Source of the DNA: Paraniabella defluvii
Lineage (GTDB): Bacteria > Bacteroidota > Bacteroidia > Chitinophagales > Chitinophagaceae
Assembly: GCA_019316985.1 (NCBI GenBank)
Contig: CP079215.1
Span: forward strand, 3,162,001 to 3,226,000
Length of the DNA stretch: 64,000 bases
Direction: 5' to 3'
Part shown: one piece after another, positions 30,592 through 41,024 of the stretch
Position numbering within the stretch: the first letter of the stretch is position 1
How the letters are laid out: each line of letters starts with the position of its first letter
Made by a program: the position numbers and the translations under genes
The notes under the pieces: generated by a model
Database searches by the model: none
The model's input: only the letters and a program-made list of their open reading frames with translations
What the model was told of the DNA's origin: nothing

Positions 30592-31571
30592 ATGCTTATT
30601 GATCAATACAATCGTGTTCATAATTATTTGCGTATATCTCTTACAGATAACTGCAACTTCAGGTGCTTTTACTGTATGCCGGAGGAGGACTACACTTTTT
30701 CGCCCAAGGAAGCTTTAATGCAGGCGGAGGAAATTGAGCAGCTGGCGAGAATTTTTGTTACGCTGGGCGTTAACAAAATCCGGCTGACAGGTGGAGAACC
30801 ATTGATAAGAAAAGATGCCGGCACAATTATCCGGTCTTTATCCCGCCTGCCGGTAAAGTTGGCGCTTACTACTAATGGCGTAAGGCTGAACGATTTTGCA
30901 GCCGTTTTTCAGGAGGTGGGGCTTCATTCCATCAATATTAGCCTAGACACTTTGCAGGCGGAGAAGTTTCAGTTAATTACCCGGCGAAACAGCTTTCACC
31001 GGGTAATGGATAATATTCAGTTGATGTTGGAAAAGGGCGTGTATGTGAAGATCAACGTGGTGGTGATGGCAGGACTGAATGATCATGAGCTGCCTGATTT
31101 TGTAGCATGGACAAAGGATGTGCCGGTGCATGTACGGTTTATAGAGTTTATGCCCTTTGCAGGCAATCGCTGGACGAGCAATAAAGTATTTACCTGGCAG
31201 CAAATGCTGGAGCGTATTTCAGCAGGGTATGCTTTTGTACCATTGAAAACGGATGCTCACGAAACAGCAAAAGCTTATGTTGTGCCGGGCCATAAAGGCA
31301 CGTTTTCGGTTATCAGCACAATGAGTGCTCCATTTTGCAGTACCTGCAATCGTATGCGGCTAACAGCTGACGGGAAGTTGAAAAATTGCCTTTTTGCTCA
31401 ACATGAAACAGACTTGTTGTCTGCGCTGCGAAAGGGGAAGATATCGCATCACTGGTAAAAAACAATATAGCTTCGAAAGCCCGTGCGTTAGGAGGCCAGT
31501 GGAGTGAAGGTTTTGAGCATTTAAAAGCAGACGAAGTGCTCAACCGGAGTATGATTGCCATAGGCGGTTAA
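30592..31571 (+). CDS. moaA: GTP 3',8-cyclase (radical SAM), frameshifted at the C-terminus
   Basis: About 326 residues. The radical-SAM cluster is DNCNFRCFYCMPEED and the SAM segment is RLTGGEPLIRKD. The C-terminal [4Fe-4S] ligands are APFCSTCNRMRLTADGKLKNCLF. The frame breaks in the run at about 31435-31440. Restoring it adds SLVKNNIASKARALGGQWSE and stops at 31571, though the terminal double-Gly seen here (IAIGG) matches the essential GG tail. It performs the first step of molybdopterin synthesis. Confidence 0.96.
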
Positions 31572-31605
31572 ACATAATTCTTAAATACCGGCATAAATTA
31601 AAATA

Positions 31606-32781
31606 ATGATTACTGTACTAACTGCCAGACAGCTGGTAGTTGAAAATACTGTTTGTTTGACGCCCACCACCATTCCTATAAAAGATGCATTGGGAAAAGT
31701 GCTGGCAGATGATATAGTGGCCGGGGAAGATATTCCCGCTTTCGCACAGTCGGCTATGGACGGCTATGCTTTTTGTTTTGATGACTGGAGTAAGGACAGG
31801 CCGTTGACAATAACCGGTGAGATGGCTGCCGGCGCTGCTAAGGAGCAGCCTGCTGCCAAAGGAGGAGCCATACGTATCTTTACGGGAGCTCCGGTTCCCG
31901 CCGGTGTTAATACCGTGGTCATGCAGGAAAAAACCCGGGTAGAGCCTGCCGGACTATTTATTGAGGATGAATGTATTACCAGCGGAGCTAATATCAGGCC
32001 TGCAGGGTCTGAAATAAAAAAAGGTGAGCTGGCGTTAAAAAGGGCGCCGGCCTCACGCCAGCCGCTATCGGATTTTTGGCCGGTATAGGTGTTTGCCATG
32101 TAAAGGTGTACCCCGACCCCGCTATCACCATTATTATAACCGGGGACGAATTGCAGAAGCCCGGCGAACCATTAAGATACGGGCAGGTATATGAGTCGAA
32201 TTCTTATACACTTTCAGCCGCCCTGCAAGAGGCAGGACTACCTGATGTGCAGGTGCTTCATGTAAAAGATAATCAGGGGACTTAACTTCAGCCATGCACC
32301 GCTCATTAAACCGGTCAGACCTGGTATTGCTTACCGGCGGTGTAAGTGTAGGCGATTATGATTTTGTGATAAAAGCCGCCGATGATTGCGGTGTGGGTAC
32401 GGTATTTCATAAGGTAAAGCAAAGGCCTGGCAAACCGTTGTTCTTTGGTAGGAAAGAGAATAAGCTGGTATTCGGTTTACCCGGCAATCCGTCTTCAGTG
32501 CTTACCTGCTTTTATATGTATGTACTGCCCGCTTTGGCCCAACTTACGCAAAGGCCGCTGGGCTTAAAAATGCTCGAAGTGCCTTTGGAAAGCAATTATA
32601 CCAAGCAGCATCCGCTGGTTCATTTTTAAAAGGATGGTATAATGGCGCAGGCGTAAGAATATTAGACGCACAGGAATCTTACCGGTTGAGCTCTTTTGCC
32701 CACGCTAATTGCCTGGTAGAGCTGGGTGCTGATGCCCGTTTGTTTGGTAAGGGTGAAAAGGTGACCATTCATTTATTATAA
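31606..32781 (+). CDS. moeA: Molybdopterin molybdenumtransferase (frameshifted)
   Basis: About 390 residues over four frames (breaks near 32045, 32280 and 32612). Motifs are DIPAFAQSAMDGYAF, IFTGAPVPAGVNTVVMQE, ITGDELQKPGEPL with GQVYESNSYTL, LLTGGVSVGDYDFV and FGLPGNPSSVLTCFYMYV. It ends GEKVTIHLL at 32781. It inserts molybdate into adenylated molybdopterin. It follows moaA after 34 bases. Confidence 0.95.
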
Positions 32782-32789
32782 CAATTGTT

Positions 32790-33518
32790 ATGGACTGGAT
32801 GTACTTATTTTATGTGAGTTTATTTGTTGTAGCATTTCTATATGCTTCCATAGGACATGGCGGAGCCAGCGGCTACCTGGCGCTTATGGCAATTTTGGAG
32901 TAGCTGCTGATGTGATGAAGCCTACAGCGCTATTGCTGAACCTTTTTGTATCCCTGGTGTCGTTTATACAGTTTTACAGGGAGGCTATTTTAAAATGAAA
33001 TTATTTTTACCCCTGGCCCTGGCATCGATACCCTTTGCGTTCTTTGGTGGATTGATAACAGTAGATGCTTCGTTCTATAAAAAAATATTAGGTTTCTTGT
33101 TGCTGATTCCCATAGCAAGGTTCTTGTTTTTCGGTAATATGAAATTTGATGAAACAAAGAAACCTCATTTGGGAATGGCGATTATAATTGGTGCTGCTAT
33201 CGGGTTCCTGTCCGGGCTTATTGGTATTGGCGGTGGTATTATACTATCTCCGGTTTTATTGCTACTCCGGTGGGCCAATATGAAGGAGTCGGCGGCTATT
33301 AGCGCAATATTCATTTTTGTAAATTCCGTAGCCGGGTTAACAGGGCAGTTAACCAGGGAGTGCACTTTACAACAGATATGTATATATATGTAGTGGTGGC
33401 TTTTGCCGGCGGCTTGCTGGGCGCTTACTTTGGCTCTCTTAAGTTCAGGCAGTCTGCATTAAAATATATACTGTCGCTGGTATTATTAATGGCTGCTTTT
33501 AAGTTATTGTTTGTATGA
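32790..33518 (+). CDS. TauE/SafE-type membrane permease (frameshifted)
   Basis: About 243 residues with roughly eight hydrophobic helices, broken near 32895, 32985 and 33350. Motifs typical of the family are ASIGHGGASGYLALMA near the N-terminus and GFLSGLIGIGGGIILSPVLLL at the start of the second repeat. Family members move sulfite, sulfonates or other small anions. The location inside the molybdenum-cofactor operon suggests export or import linked to sulfur or oxyanion handling here. It starts eight bases after moeA. Confidence 0.85.
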
Positions 33519-33638
33519 TAGAATAGTGTTAATGCGTTTATTGTTATCAGTTTTTTCGTAAGAGATTTTTATTCCTGCTTGAACGGTTGGTGATGAGGCG
33601 AACAGGCATAAGGATTAAACGTTTCGCTAAATTTGTGT

Positions 33639-33870
33639 ATGGCAGTACAGGTTTTATTTTTGGTCAGCTTACCGATATTGCAGGAAATTCAATGGGAATG
33701 CCTGCCGCCGGAACCCTGCGTGCATTAGAGCAGGAGCTTTGGAAGCAGTTCCCGTTGCTGCAAACAAAAAGTACGTTATATCTGTTAATCAGCAAATAGT
33801 GACGGGCGATAGCATATTGAGAGATGGCGATACTGTAGCAGCATTGCTGCCTCCTTTTTCAGGTGGATAA
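33639..33870 (+). CDS. moaD: Molybdopterin synthase sulfur-carrier subunit (frameshifted)
   Basis: About 78 residues. From the ATG at 33639 (MAVQVLFFGQLTDIAG, one T missing in the T run near 33657) it continues ALEQELWKQFPLLQTK, then VISVNQQIVTGDSILRDGDTVAALLPPFSGG. The terminal GG is the thiocarboxylation site. Small ubiquitin-fold partner of MoaE, charged by the MoeB protein encoded next. No gene is seen in the 120 bases before it. Confidence 0.9.
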
Positions 33871-33874
33871 TGAT

Positions 33875-34999
33875 ATGAATCAACAGGACTTTTATACCAG
33901 GTATCAAAGGCAGCTTTCCTTAAATGGATTCGGACCTGTTGCGCAACAAAAGTTGCAGGCGGCCCGGGTGTTGGTGATAGGCGCGGGCGGTTTAGGCTGC
34001 CCGGTATTGCAATATCTGTGCGGAGCCGGCGTAGGAACTATTGGTATTGTTGATGACGATGTTGTTTCCCTTTCAAATTTGCACCGCCAGGTACTATTTA
34101 ACACCGGGGATGTAGAAAGACCAAAAGTAATAGTGGCCGCGGAGCGCCTGCAAAAACTAAATCCTGACATAACCATTACAACTTACCAGGAACGCTTATC
34201 CAACGTAAATGCTATCAGGATAATCGCTCACTATGATATCATTGTAGATGGTTCTGACAATTTCGCCACGCGTTACCTGGTGAACGACGCCTGCGTATTG
34301 TTGGGTAAGCCTTTGGTGTATGGAGCCATTGCTCAATACCAGGGACAGGTGTCGGTATTTAATTATAGTGTTGAAGAGGGCAGGTCAAGGCCGGTGCATT
34401 ACCGCGATCTTTTCCCCGAGCCGCCGGGTAAAGACGAAGTGCAGAACTGCACCGAAGCGGGTGTATTGGGAATGTTGCCTGGGATTATCGGTACCATGAT
34501 GGCCGCCGAGGTAGTGAAGATGGTTACAAACATCGGTAAAGTGAGTGCAGGCGAATTGGTGACTTATGACATGCGCAATCACCAGATCTATAAAATGAGA
34601 ATGGCAACCAATCCTGATGCAGACGGCCGCATGCCGGGAACTATAACCGATTTTGAAAATTTTATATACGGCGAAAGCTGCGAGATGAACGACCCGTTGG
34701 AGATAGCTCCCGAGCTTTTTACACAATGGACGCAACGCAATGACGTGATCATTGTTGATGTGCGTAATTCTGATGAACAGCCACCGGTAAAAAGCTTTTC
34801 CCACCTTAATATTCCTTTGCCTGAACTGGCAGAAAGAGCGGATGAGCTAAAGCAGCGCAACATTGTGTTGTTTTGTGCTTCGGGCAAGCGAAGCCTGGCT
34901 GCGGCCCGGTTGCTGCAGCAATTGAATGATCAGTTAAAAGTATATAGCCTGAAGGGAGGAATTTATAACTGGCTGCAAACGCAGTCTTCTTTATTATGA
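33875..34999 (+). CDS. moeB: MoaD-adenylating enzyme with C-terminal rhodanese domain
   Basis: 374 residues, unbroken. The E1-like domain has the nucleotide motif VIGAGGLGCPVLQYLCGAG, SNLHRQVLF, DGSDNFATRYLVND and a Cys segment NCTEAGVLGMLPG. The rhodanese domain (about residues 285-374) has VIIVDVRNSDE and the active-site loop LFCASGKRS. The two paired CxxC zinc ligands of E. coli MoeB are not seen. It adenylates and probably sulfurates the MoaD C-terminus (MoeBR/MoeZ type). The ATG at 33875 is preferred over the upstream GTG. Confidence 0.92.
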   Translation: MNQQDFYTRYQRQLSLNGFGPVAQQKLQAARVLVIGAGGLGCPVLQYLCGAGVGTIGIVDDDVVSLSNLHRQVLFNTGDVERPKVIVAAERLQKLNPDITITTYQERLSNVNAIRIIAHYDIIVDGSDNFATRYLVNDACVLLGKPLVYGAIAQYQGQVSVFNYSVEEGRSRPVHYRDLFPEPPGKDEVQNCTEAGVLGMLPGIIGTMMAAEVVKMVTNIGKVSAGELVTYDMRNHQIYKMRMATNPDADGRMPGTITDFENFIYGESCEMNDPLEIAPELFTQWTQRNDVIIVDVRNSDEQPPVKSFSHLNIPLPELAERADELKQRNIVLFCASGKRSLAAARLLQQLNDQLKVYSLKGGIYNWLQTQSSLL

Positions 35000-35439
35000 G
35001 CGAAAAGAAAGTGAAAAATATTTTTATACAGGGGCCAATAAGCGCCGCTTTTATAGCAGACAGTATTCAAAAGCATACTGTTAAAACCAGCATTGGAGCG
35101 CACGATATATTTTTAGGGCAGGTTCGGGCAGACCTTATTGATGGTAAAGCAGTAGCCGCCATTGAGTATACTACCTACGAGGAAATGGCCCTGCAAAAAA
35201 TGCATGAAATAAGAGAGACGATTTTTTCGAAATATGCGCTTACCTGTATGCACGTATATCATAGCCTGGGCAGGGTAAAAGCGGGAGAGTTATGCCTCTT
35301 TGTATTTACATCGGCCCCGCACCGGCGGGCGGCTATAGACGCCTGTGCAGAGCTGGTAGAATTAATTAAACGGGAGCTGCCTGTTTGGGGAAAAGAACTT
35401 TTTGACGATGAAACACATCAATGGAAGGTGAACAGGTAA
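34996..35439 (+). CDS. moaE: Molybdopterin synthase catalytic subunit
   Basis: 147 residues, unbroken. Motifs are GAHDIFLGQVRAD, IEYTTYEEMALQKMHEI, VYHSLGRVKAGELCLFVFTSAPHR and the active-site Lys segment PVWGKELFDD. It uses thiocarboxylated MoaD to convert cPMP to molybdopterin. The start overlaps the moeB stop by four bases (ATGA), so the two are coupled. Confidence 0.95.
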   Translation: MSEKKVKNIFIQGPISAAFIADSIQKHTVKTSIGAHDIFLGQVRADLIDGKAVAAIEYTTYEEMALQKMHEIRETIFSKYALTCMHVYHSLGRVKAGELCLFVFTSAPHRRAAIDACAELVELIKRELPVWGKELFDDETHQWKVNR

Positions 35440-35586
35440 AAAGGGAAGTTGATAGTGGATAGATGGTAGTTGGCAGGATATGTAAGAAAACTAGGGTAAG
35501 GCTTCCATTGGTGTCTTCGCCAACCGAAATGTTTTGCGTTTGAACCTCACATACAGGATATAAATTTTGTGATCTAATTGTTTAGT

Positions 35587-36501
35587 ATGGTTGATATAAC
35601 TTTTAAGCCAAGCAGTTTAAGGAAAGCCGTTGCGGTAGCAACCTGACGGTGTCGAAGCAGGAAACTATTGAAGCTATTCATAACAGAACGATTCCCAAGG
35701 GAGATGTTTTTGAATTTTCGCGGGCAGCCGGCTTGCTGGCTATAAAAAAACCAGCGATGTAATTCCCGATTGTCATCCGCTGCCGGTGGAGTATGCGGCG
35801 ATCACGCACCGGGTAGAAGCACTGCATATTATTGTTACAGTAGAAGTGCACACTATATATAAGACGGGCGTGGAAGTGGAAGCGATGCATGGTGCAGCCG
35901 TTACCGCTTTAACAATGTATGATATGCTAAAGCCGGTTGATAAAGAGGTATCGATCTCCGATATCAGGCTGGAAGAAAAAAAGGAGGAAAATCTGATTTT
36001 AAGGACGACGCCGGCTTTATAAAATGTGCGGTGGTAGTTTGTTCTGACAGCGTGGCTTCGGGTAGCAAGGAAGATCGCAGCGGAAGGGCGATACTTAAAA
36101 AGCTGCAGCAACATCATATTACTGCTGCGGCTTACGAGATCATTGCCGATGAAAAAGATCTTATTGCACAAAGGGCTAAAGCGCTGGCGGGAGAGGGATA
36201 CCAGCTGATATTGTTTACCGGAGGTACCGGGTTGAGCCCGAGAGATGTGACGCCGGACGCAATAAAGCCTTTATTGGACAGAGAAATACCCGGTATTATG
36301 GAAGCCGCCCGGAACTACGGACAGCAACGCACACCATTTGCAATGCTGTCAAGAGGTGTGGCCGGTTTTATTGATAGCTCCCTTGTTATCACCTTGCCGG
36401 GCTCCACACGAGGGGCTGAAGAAACTATGGATGCATTATTCCCTTATGTGCTGCACCTGTTTAAAGTGGCAAAGGGCATGCGGCATGACCAGGCAGGGTG
36501 A
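35587..36501 (+). CDS. MoaC-MogA fusion (cyclic pyranopterin synthase plus molybdopterin adenylyltransferase), frameshifted
   Basis: About 304 residues. The MoaC part starts [18 protein letters not shown], breaks near 35645 and 35750, and shows [31 protein letters not shown] and [15 protein letters not shown]. At the A7 run 35975-35982 a missing base ends it early. Restored frame reads [25 protein letters not shown] straight into the MogA/MoaB part with [20 protein letters not shown] and [15 protein letters not shown]. No separate start codon fits better, so a bifunctional protein is likely. It covers the second and adenylation steps of the cofactor pathway. Confidence 0.88.
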
Positions 36502-36504
36502 TTG

Positions 36505-38474
36505 TTACCCCGCCTGTTCTTCCAGTTCCATTAATAATGTAAATACCTCTTCGTATTTTTTCTCCAGTTGTTTATTTTCTTCTGCAGCTTTTTTATATCC
36601 CTGCTCTACTTCAAGAAACTTGTCTTTATCCGCATAAATTGCCGGGTCGGCCAGTTGCGCTTCCAGCGTTTTTAATAAAGCCTTGTTTTTATTTAATGCC
36701 TCTTCCGCCTGCTGAAACTGGCGTTGTTGTTTCTGCAATTCCTTTTTCTGCTCTTTGTTAATGGCCTGGTTTTTCGTAACAACTTCTACCGGTTTTTCTT
36801 TTACAACAGGAGCAGGTGCAGGTGCTGTATTAGCCTTTTGTTCTTCTTTTTCGAAGCCGCTACCTGCTTTGCCTGTGCAGCCATTCTTTCGTTCCATGCC
36901 ACCCATTCATCATATCCACCTTTAAATTCCTTGATCTGGTGATCAACAATTTCCCAGATCTTGTTTGCTGTTTTAGAAATAAAATGACGGTCGTGGCTTA
37001 CGATCACCAGGCTGCCCTCGTACTTTTTAAAGCATCAATCAACAGGTCGCAGCTATGCATATCCAGGTGGTTGGTAGGCTCATCCAGCATCAGGAAATTG
37101 GCTTTGCTAACAATGGTTTTGGCCAGGGCTACACGCGCTTTTTCTCCACCACTCAATACCTTTATCTTTTTATCAGCATCATCTCCGCTAAACAGGAAGC
37201 AACCTAAGAGGGTTCTTAGCTCGGCATCCGTCATTTGTGCGCCACAGCTGCGCATTTCATCCAGTATGGTATTATTAAGATTTAAAGATTCAAGCTGGTG
37301 CTGCGCATAAAAGCTTTCCTCTACGTTATGCCCCCATTTGCGTTCTCCTTCTATGGGTTCAATACCGGCAATAATTCTTAGTAAGGTTGATTTTCCTTTT
37401 CCGTTCGCTCCAATTAAAGCGATCTTGTCGCCCGCTCAATCTCTGCCTTAGCATGGTCCAATATAACCTGTTCTCCAAACCGTTTGGAAATATCATCCAG
37501 CTCCACCAGTACTTTTCCCGGCGTTTTATCCACCCTGAAGTTGATTTTAATGTTCGGTCTTTCCACGCTTACGTCTTCTATGCGTTCCAGTTTATCGAGC
37601 TTTTTCATAATGCTCTGAGCCATGGCGGCCTTGCTGGCTTTAGCGCGGAATCTTTCCACCAGGCGCTCGTTCTGCCTGATATAATCCTGCTGGTTTTCAA
37701 AAGCCTTTTGCTGCATTTCTATACGTACTTCCTTCTCTGTTTCATAAAACTCGTAGTTGCCGTTATATACATGCAGCTCTTTCTGGTATAGCTCAATGAT
37801 CTTGGTAACCATGCGGTTCAGGAAGTATTTATCGTGACTCACAATTACCACTGCACCCTGGTAATGCTGCAGGTATTTCTCCAGCCATTCGATAGATGGA
37901 AGATCCAGGTGGTTGGTAGGCTCATCCAGTAATAACAGGTCCGGCTTAGCCAGTATCATTTTAGCAAGCAACACACGCATACGCCATCCCCACTGAATTC
38001 TTTATAAGGCCGGTGCAGGTCAGCATTGGAGAAGCCCAGGCCTTGTAATACTTCTTCTGTAGTATGATGGATATTATAGCCGTCTAATGTATCCATCTCA
38101 TGCAGCTTGTCTGAGTACTCGTGCAATGTTTTTTCATCGCCGGTACGTTCCAGCTCTTTGCCCAGTTCTTCAATTTCTTTTTCCAGCTGTATTACTCTTT
38201 CGAAAGCGCCTAAGGCCACTTGTAAGATAGACTCATTGGTGTCAAAGCTCAACAGGTCCTGGTGCAGGTAACCGATAGTAGTGTCCCTGCTTTTTTCAAC
38301 GGTACCCTTGGAAGGGGTAAAGCCGCCTGTAAGTAATTTCAGCAGGGTTGATTTTCCTGTTCCATTATACCCGATTAACCCGATTCTTTCATTGGGTTGA
38401 ATGTGCCAGGTAGCATCTTTCACAATTACTCTTGCGCCAAATTCAAACGTCACATTTTGTAAGCCTGCCAGCAT
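36505..38474 (-). CDS. ABC-F family ATPase (frameshifted)
   Basis: About 655 residues over five frames (breaks near 37978, 37425, 37260, 37020 and 36860). The first ATPase domain has Walker A GYNGTGKSTLL, an EFSG signature near 37990 and LLLLDEPTNHLD. A linker with coiled coil follows. The second ATPase domain has GANGKGKSTLL (near 37395-37425), VLSGGEKARVALAKT and MLDEPTNHLD. A Lys/Glu/Gln-rich C-terminal extension (about 36520-36800) ends the protein. No membrane segments. ABC-F proteins act on ribosomes in translation or antibiotic protection. The exact subgroup is not assigned. Confidence 0.92.
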
Positions 38475-38645
38475 AATCTATAATTTTTACTATTTTTGAT
38501 TTATTGAGCCTGCAAAATTAGCAAATGCGGGCAGTAACTTAAGCCTTATCATGAAATAAACATAAAAATTGTCGGGCTGATTATTTCAACAGCGATGATA
38601 ATTTTTATCGTTTATAGATGTGGCCAAAAGCAATAAAAAGCACAG

Positions 38646-39267
38646 ATGAAAAAATTATTTTGGATTGTTTTAGTGCTGCTGGCAGCATTTTTAGTATATA
38701 ATATGCGTTTAAAAGGATGAGGCTGCTAAGGAAGCGCCCAAGTCATTGGCTGTGAGCGCCCATTCGAGCAATTCAACCAATCTGTAACTGACGTTTTGAA
38801 CAGCTATTATGCCCTGTCTGCAGCATTTGTGAACTGGGATTCGGCTGCGGTTAATAAGGCGGCTACAGATGTACTAGCAGCTATCGGTAATTTTAAAGCA
38901 GACGAGCTGAAAAAGGACTCCAGCATTTACGAAACCGCTTTATTTCCGCTGGATAATAGTAAGAATAGTTTGACGGCTATACAGCAGGGAAGCACCTGGG
39001 AGGAAAAAAAGGAGATCGTTCCAGGATCTTTCGGAAAACCTGCGCATGCTGCTTATCACAATAAAATACGACCAGGGAGTAGTGTACTGGCAGGAATGCC
39101 CCATGGCCTTTGGTGAAAATACTATTGGAAACTGGTTGAGTGCAGAAGAAAAAGTGATCAATCCATATTTAGGCGCCAAAGACCCCAAATATGGGGCTAC
39201 GATGCTAAATTGTGGGGAGACAAAAGAAAAAATTAATTTTTCAGTGCCTGATACAACAGTAAAATAA
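38646..39267 (+). CDS. DUF3347 family exported protein (frameshifted)
   Basis: About 206 residues. An N-terminal membrane anchor (MKKLFWIVLVLLAAFLVY) is followed by a break near 38708. The body has NSYYALSAAFVNWDSAAVNKAA, then, after a break near 39025, MLLITIKYDQGVVYWQECPMAFGENTIGNW, PYLGAKDPKYGATMLNCGE. The pattern (helical bundle plus Cys/Met-containing YWQECPMAF and MLNCGE) matches DUF3347. Such proteins are periplasmic and often linked to metal (copper) handling. The gene ends eight bases before the tRNA. Confidence 0.78.
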
Positions 39268-39274
39268 TTGTAAT

Positions 39275-39347
39275 GACTCCGTAGCTCAGTTGGTAGAGCT
39301 ACTGACTCTTAATCAGTAGGTCCAGGGTTCGAGTCCCTGCGGGGTCA
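39275..39347 (+). tRNA. tRNA-Lys (anticodon CTT)
   Basis: The seven-base acceptor stem (GACTCCG with CGGGGTC), the D-arm (GCTCAGTTGGTAGAGC), the anticodon loop CTCTTAA with anticodon CTT, and the T-arm GGGTTCGAGTCCC are all present. CC follows the discriminator A at 39347. It forms the left boundary of the mobile element. Confidence 0.95.
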
Positions 39348-40856
39348 CCTTATGGGACAAGTCAAAATACAAACGACTTGTCCCATTTTTTTGTGCCTTA
39401 ATTCCCTATCTATCAAGGATATAATGCTTATGATTTCGTTCAATCTTTTGGTTCGATGTTGGCAACCGTCGAATACGATATTTTCAGGGAACATCGAACC
39501 AACTATCTTTTTTTAAGTTCTACCGAGCCTTCTTTGTACAAAGTATCAAGCTGGGCGATATTGCTGAATGCCTTATCCCACAATGGCTCTACCGTTGTTT
39601 GAAAACTTACAGCAGCTTTCAATTTTGCTTCCAGACGATTTATCTTCTCCTCACTTTCAGATTTGATTGCACGATAATCGTCGCCTTCTATATCGCCACA
39701 CAAGCAATTCTCGTGCTTTTACAATCCGGCTATTCACTTCCTGCAATTGCAGCTTTAAATCTTTCTGCTCGTCTCTTTCACCACGCTCTTTTGACTTGTA
39801 CGTTGATGTGATTACGTCTTTGCATGTTTCAAGTCTTGAAAGAGGCCATACATATTTCCTGATTTCCTCAACCATTTTGTCATTTGCCTCTTTTGCCTTG
39901 TAACGAACTCCACAAGCAGAACTGCAATGATAATAATGGTAGTATTGCGTTCTTCCCTTTGATGCGCTGCCGGTAAGCATCCTTCCGCATTTTGGACAGA
40001 TTAGGAAGCCTCTCAACGGAATATTATCGTCTGCCGTAACCTTTGTTCCTAAAATTCGCTTGCGTCCATCCAGTACGTCCTGCACATCATAATATAGAGT
40101 TTCAGGAATTAACGGTTCATGCTGCCCTTTTACCAACATGCTTTCTTCTTCCTTGTATTTTGGAATAAATATCAATCCGCAGTAGATCGGATTTCTTATG
40201 GCAACCCAAAAGTTATTCTTACTGCAACCTAAACCCTTTTCCTTTGCTTTTTCCATACCTGTTCTGTGTTGAGCTGACTACGCGAGAGTTCCTCAAATGC
40301 CCATCTCATTATGTCTCCCTGAATATCCTTAGGCGCGATATATTTCTTGCCGTTCTCGTTAACTTTGTTTGCATATCCTATAGGGGCAGTTCCCATCCAA
40401 CGCCCTTCTTTTTTTAGCACGGCGCATGCCGTGAAACACATTTAATGCCCTGCGGTCATTCTCTACTTCAGGTGCTGCGAGATAGAATGCCAGCATCATT
40501 TTATTTTCTGGAATGGATAGGTCAAGCGGTTGCTCAACTGCCTGCGGCTCGATACCCAAACGCCGAAGGGTGCTGATCATCTGGTAAGCATCCCCTGCGT
40601 TACGACTGAACCTATCCCATTTTGTAAACAGGATAAGGTCTGTATGTCCTTTGTGCTTACGTAATTCGCCTAACAATCCAGTCCAAGCTGGCCGCTTGAA
40701 CGTCTTTGCTGAGTGATCTTCGAGTATCACTTTCCTTACCCGGATATTGTTTATTTCGCAGTATTTCCGCAAACGTTCGTCCTGGTCACGTTGCGAATAG
40801 CCCTTATCGGCCTGTTCGTCCGTACTTACCCGTACATAAAGGTCTGCTATTTTCAT
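39345..40856 (-). CDS. Large serine recombinase 1 (frameshifted)
   Basis: About 500 residues, broken near 40400, 40250, 39700 and 39510. The catalytic resolvase domain starts MKIADLYVRVSTDEQADKG with the nucleophilic Ser in RVSTDEQ and FTKWDRFSRNAGD. The Recombinase domain has GTAPIGYANKV and NPIYCGLIF, followed by a zinc ribbon with CPKCGRMLTG and CSSACG, then a coiled coil. In the open frame it stops at 39503. Adding one A to the run 39508-39514 extends it through KKIVGSMFPENIVFDG to a TGA at 39345-39347, within the tRNA 3' end. It probably integrates and excises the element. Confidence 0.88.
39352..39392 (+). terminator. Rho-independent terminator after tRNA-Lys
   Basis: A perfect 12-bp stem (39352-39363 with 39375-39386) and a seven-T tract lie five bases past the tRNA. 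In the restored reading frame it also encodes the last residues of recombinase 1 on the minus strand. Confidence 0.85.
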
Positions 40857-40916
40857 ACTATAAAAATTAAGTGTGGTACTATGTAAAGGTACAAAGAAAA
40901 ATCAGACTGAACAACA

Positions 40917-41016
40917 TTTAATAGAATTATCACATCAAAATTTACTAAATTTGCCACATCTTTGTTTAATAGACAGAAAGCAACACGGTTTAATAGAAGG
41001 AACATCCTTTAATAAA
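40917..41016. repeat. Iterated TTTAATAGA repeats upstream of the Fic gene
   Basis: Direct copies at 40917-40925, 40965-40973 and 40989-40997, plus a one-mismatch copy (TTTAATAAA) at 41008-41016. They surround and follow the likely promoter element, in the 168-base divergent spacer between recombinase 1 and the Fic gene. The layout fits an operator for autoregulation. Confidence 0.6.
40946..40953 (+). promoter_or_regulatory. Bacteroidota -7 element for the Fic gene
   Basis: TAAATTTG matches TAnnTTTG and lies about 70 bases before the ATG, between the first and second TTTAATAGA repeats. Confidence 0.5.
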
Positions 41017-41024
41017 AATAAGAT

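Noticed and set aside
33518..33638. Hidden gene between the TauE permease and moaD
   Set aside because: The 120-base stretch shows no start codon with protein-like composition, and all frames are short.
39503..40856. Recombinase 1 as a naturally truncated pseudogene ending at 39503
   Set aside because: Restoring one A in a homopolymer recovers a C-terminus that aligns with recombinase 2, so truncation is more likely an artefact.
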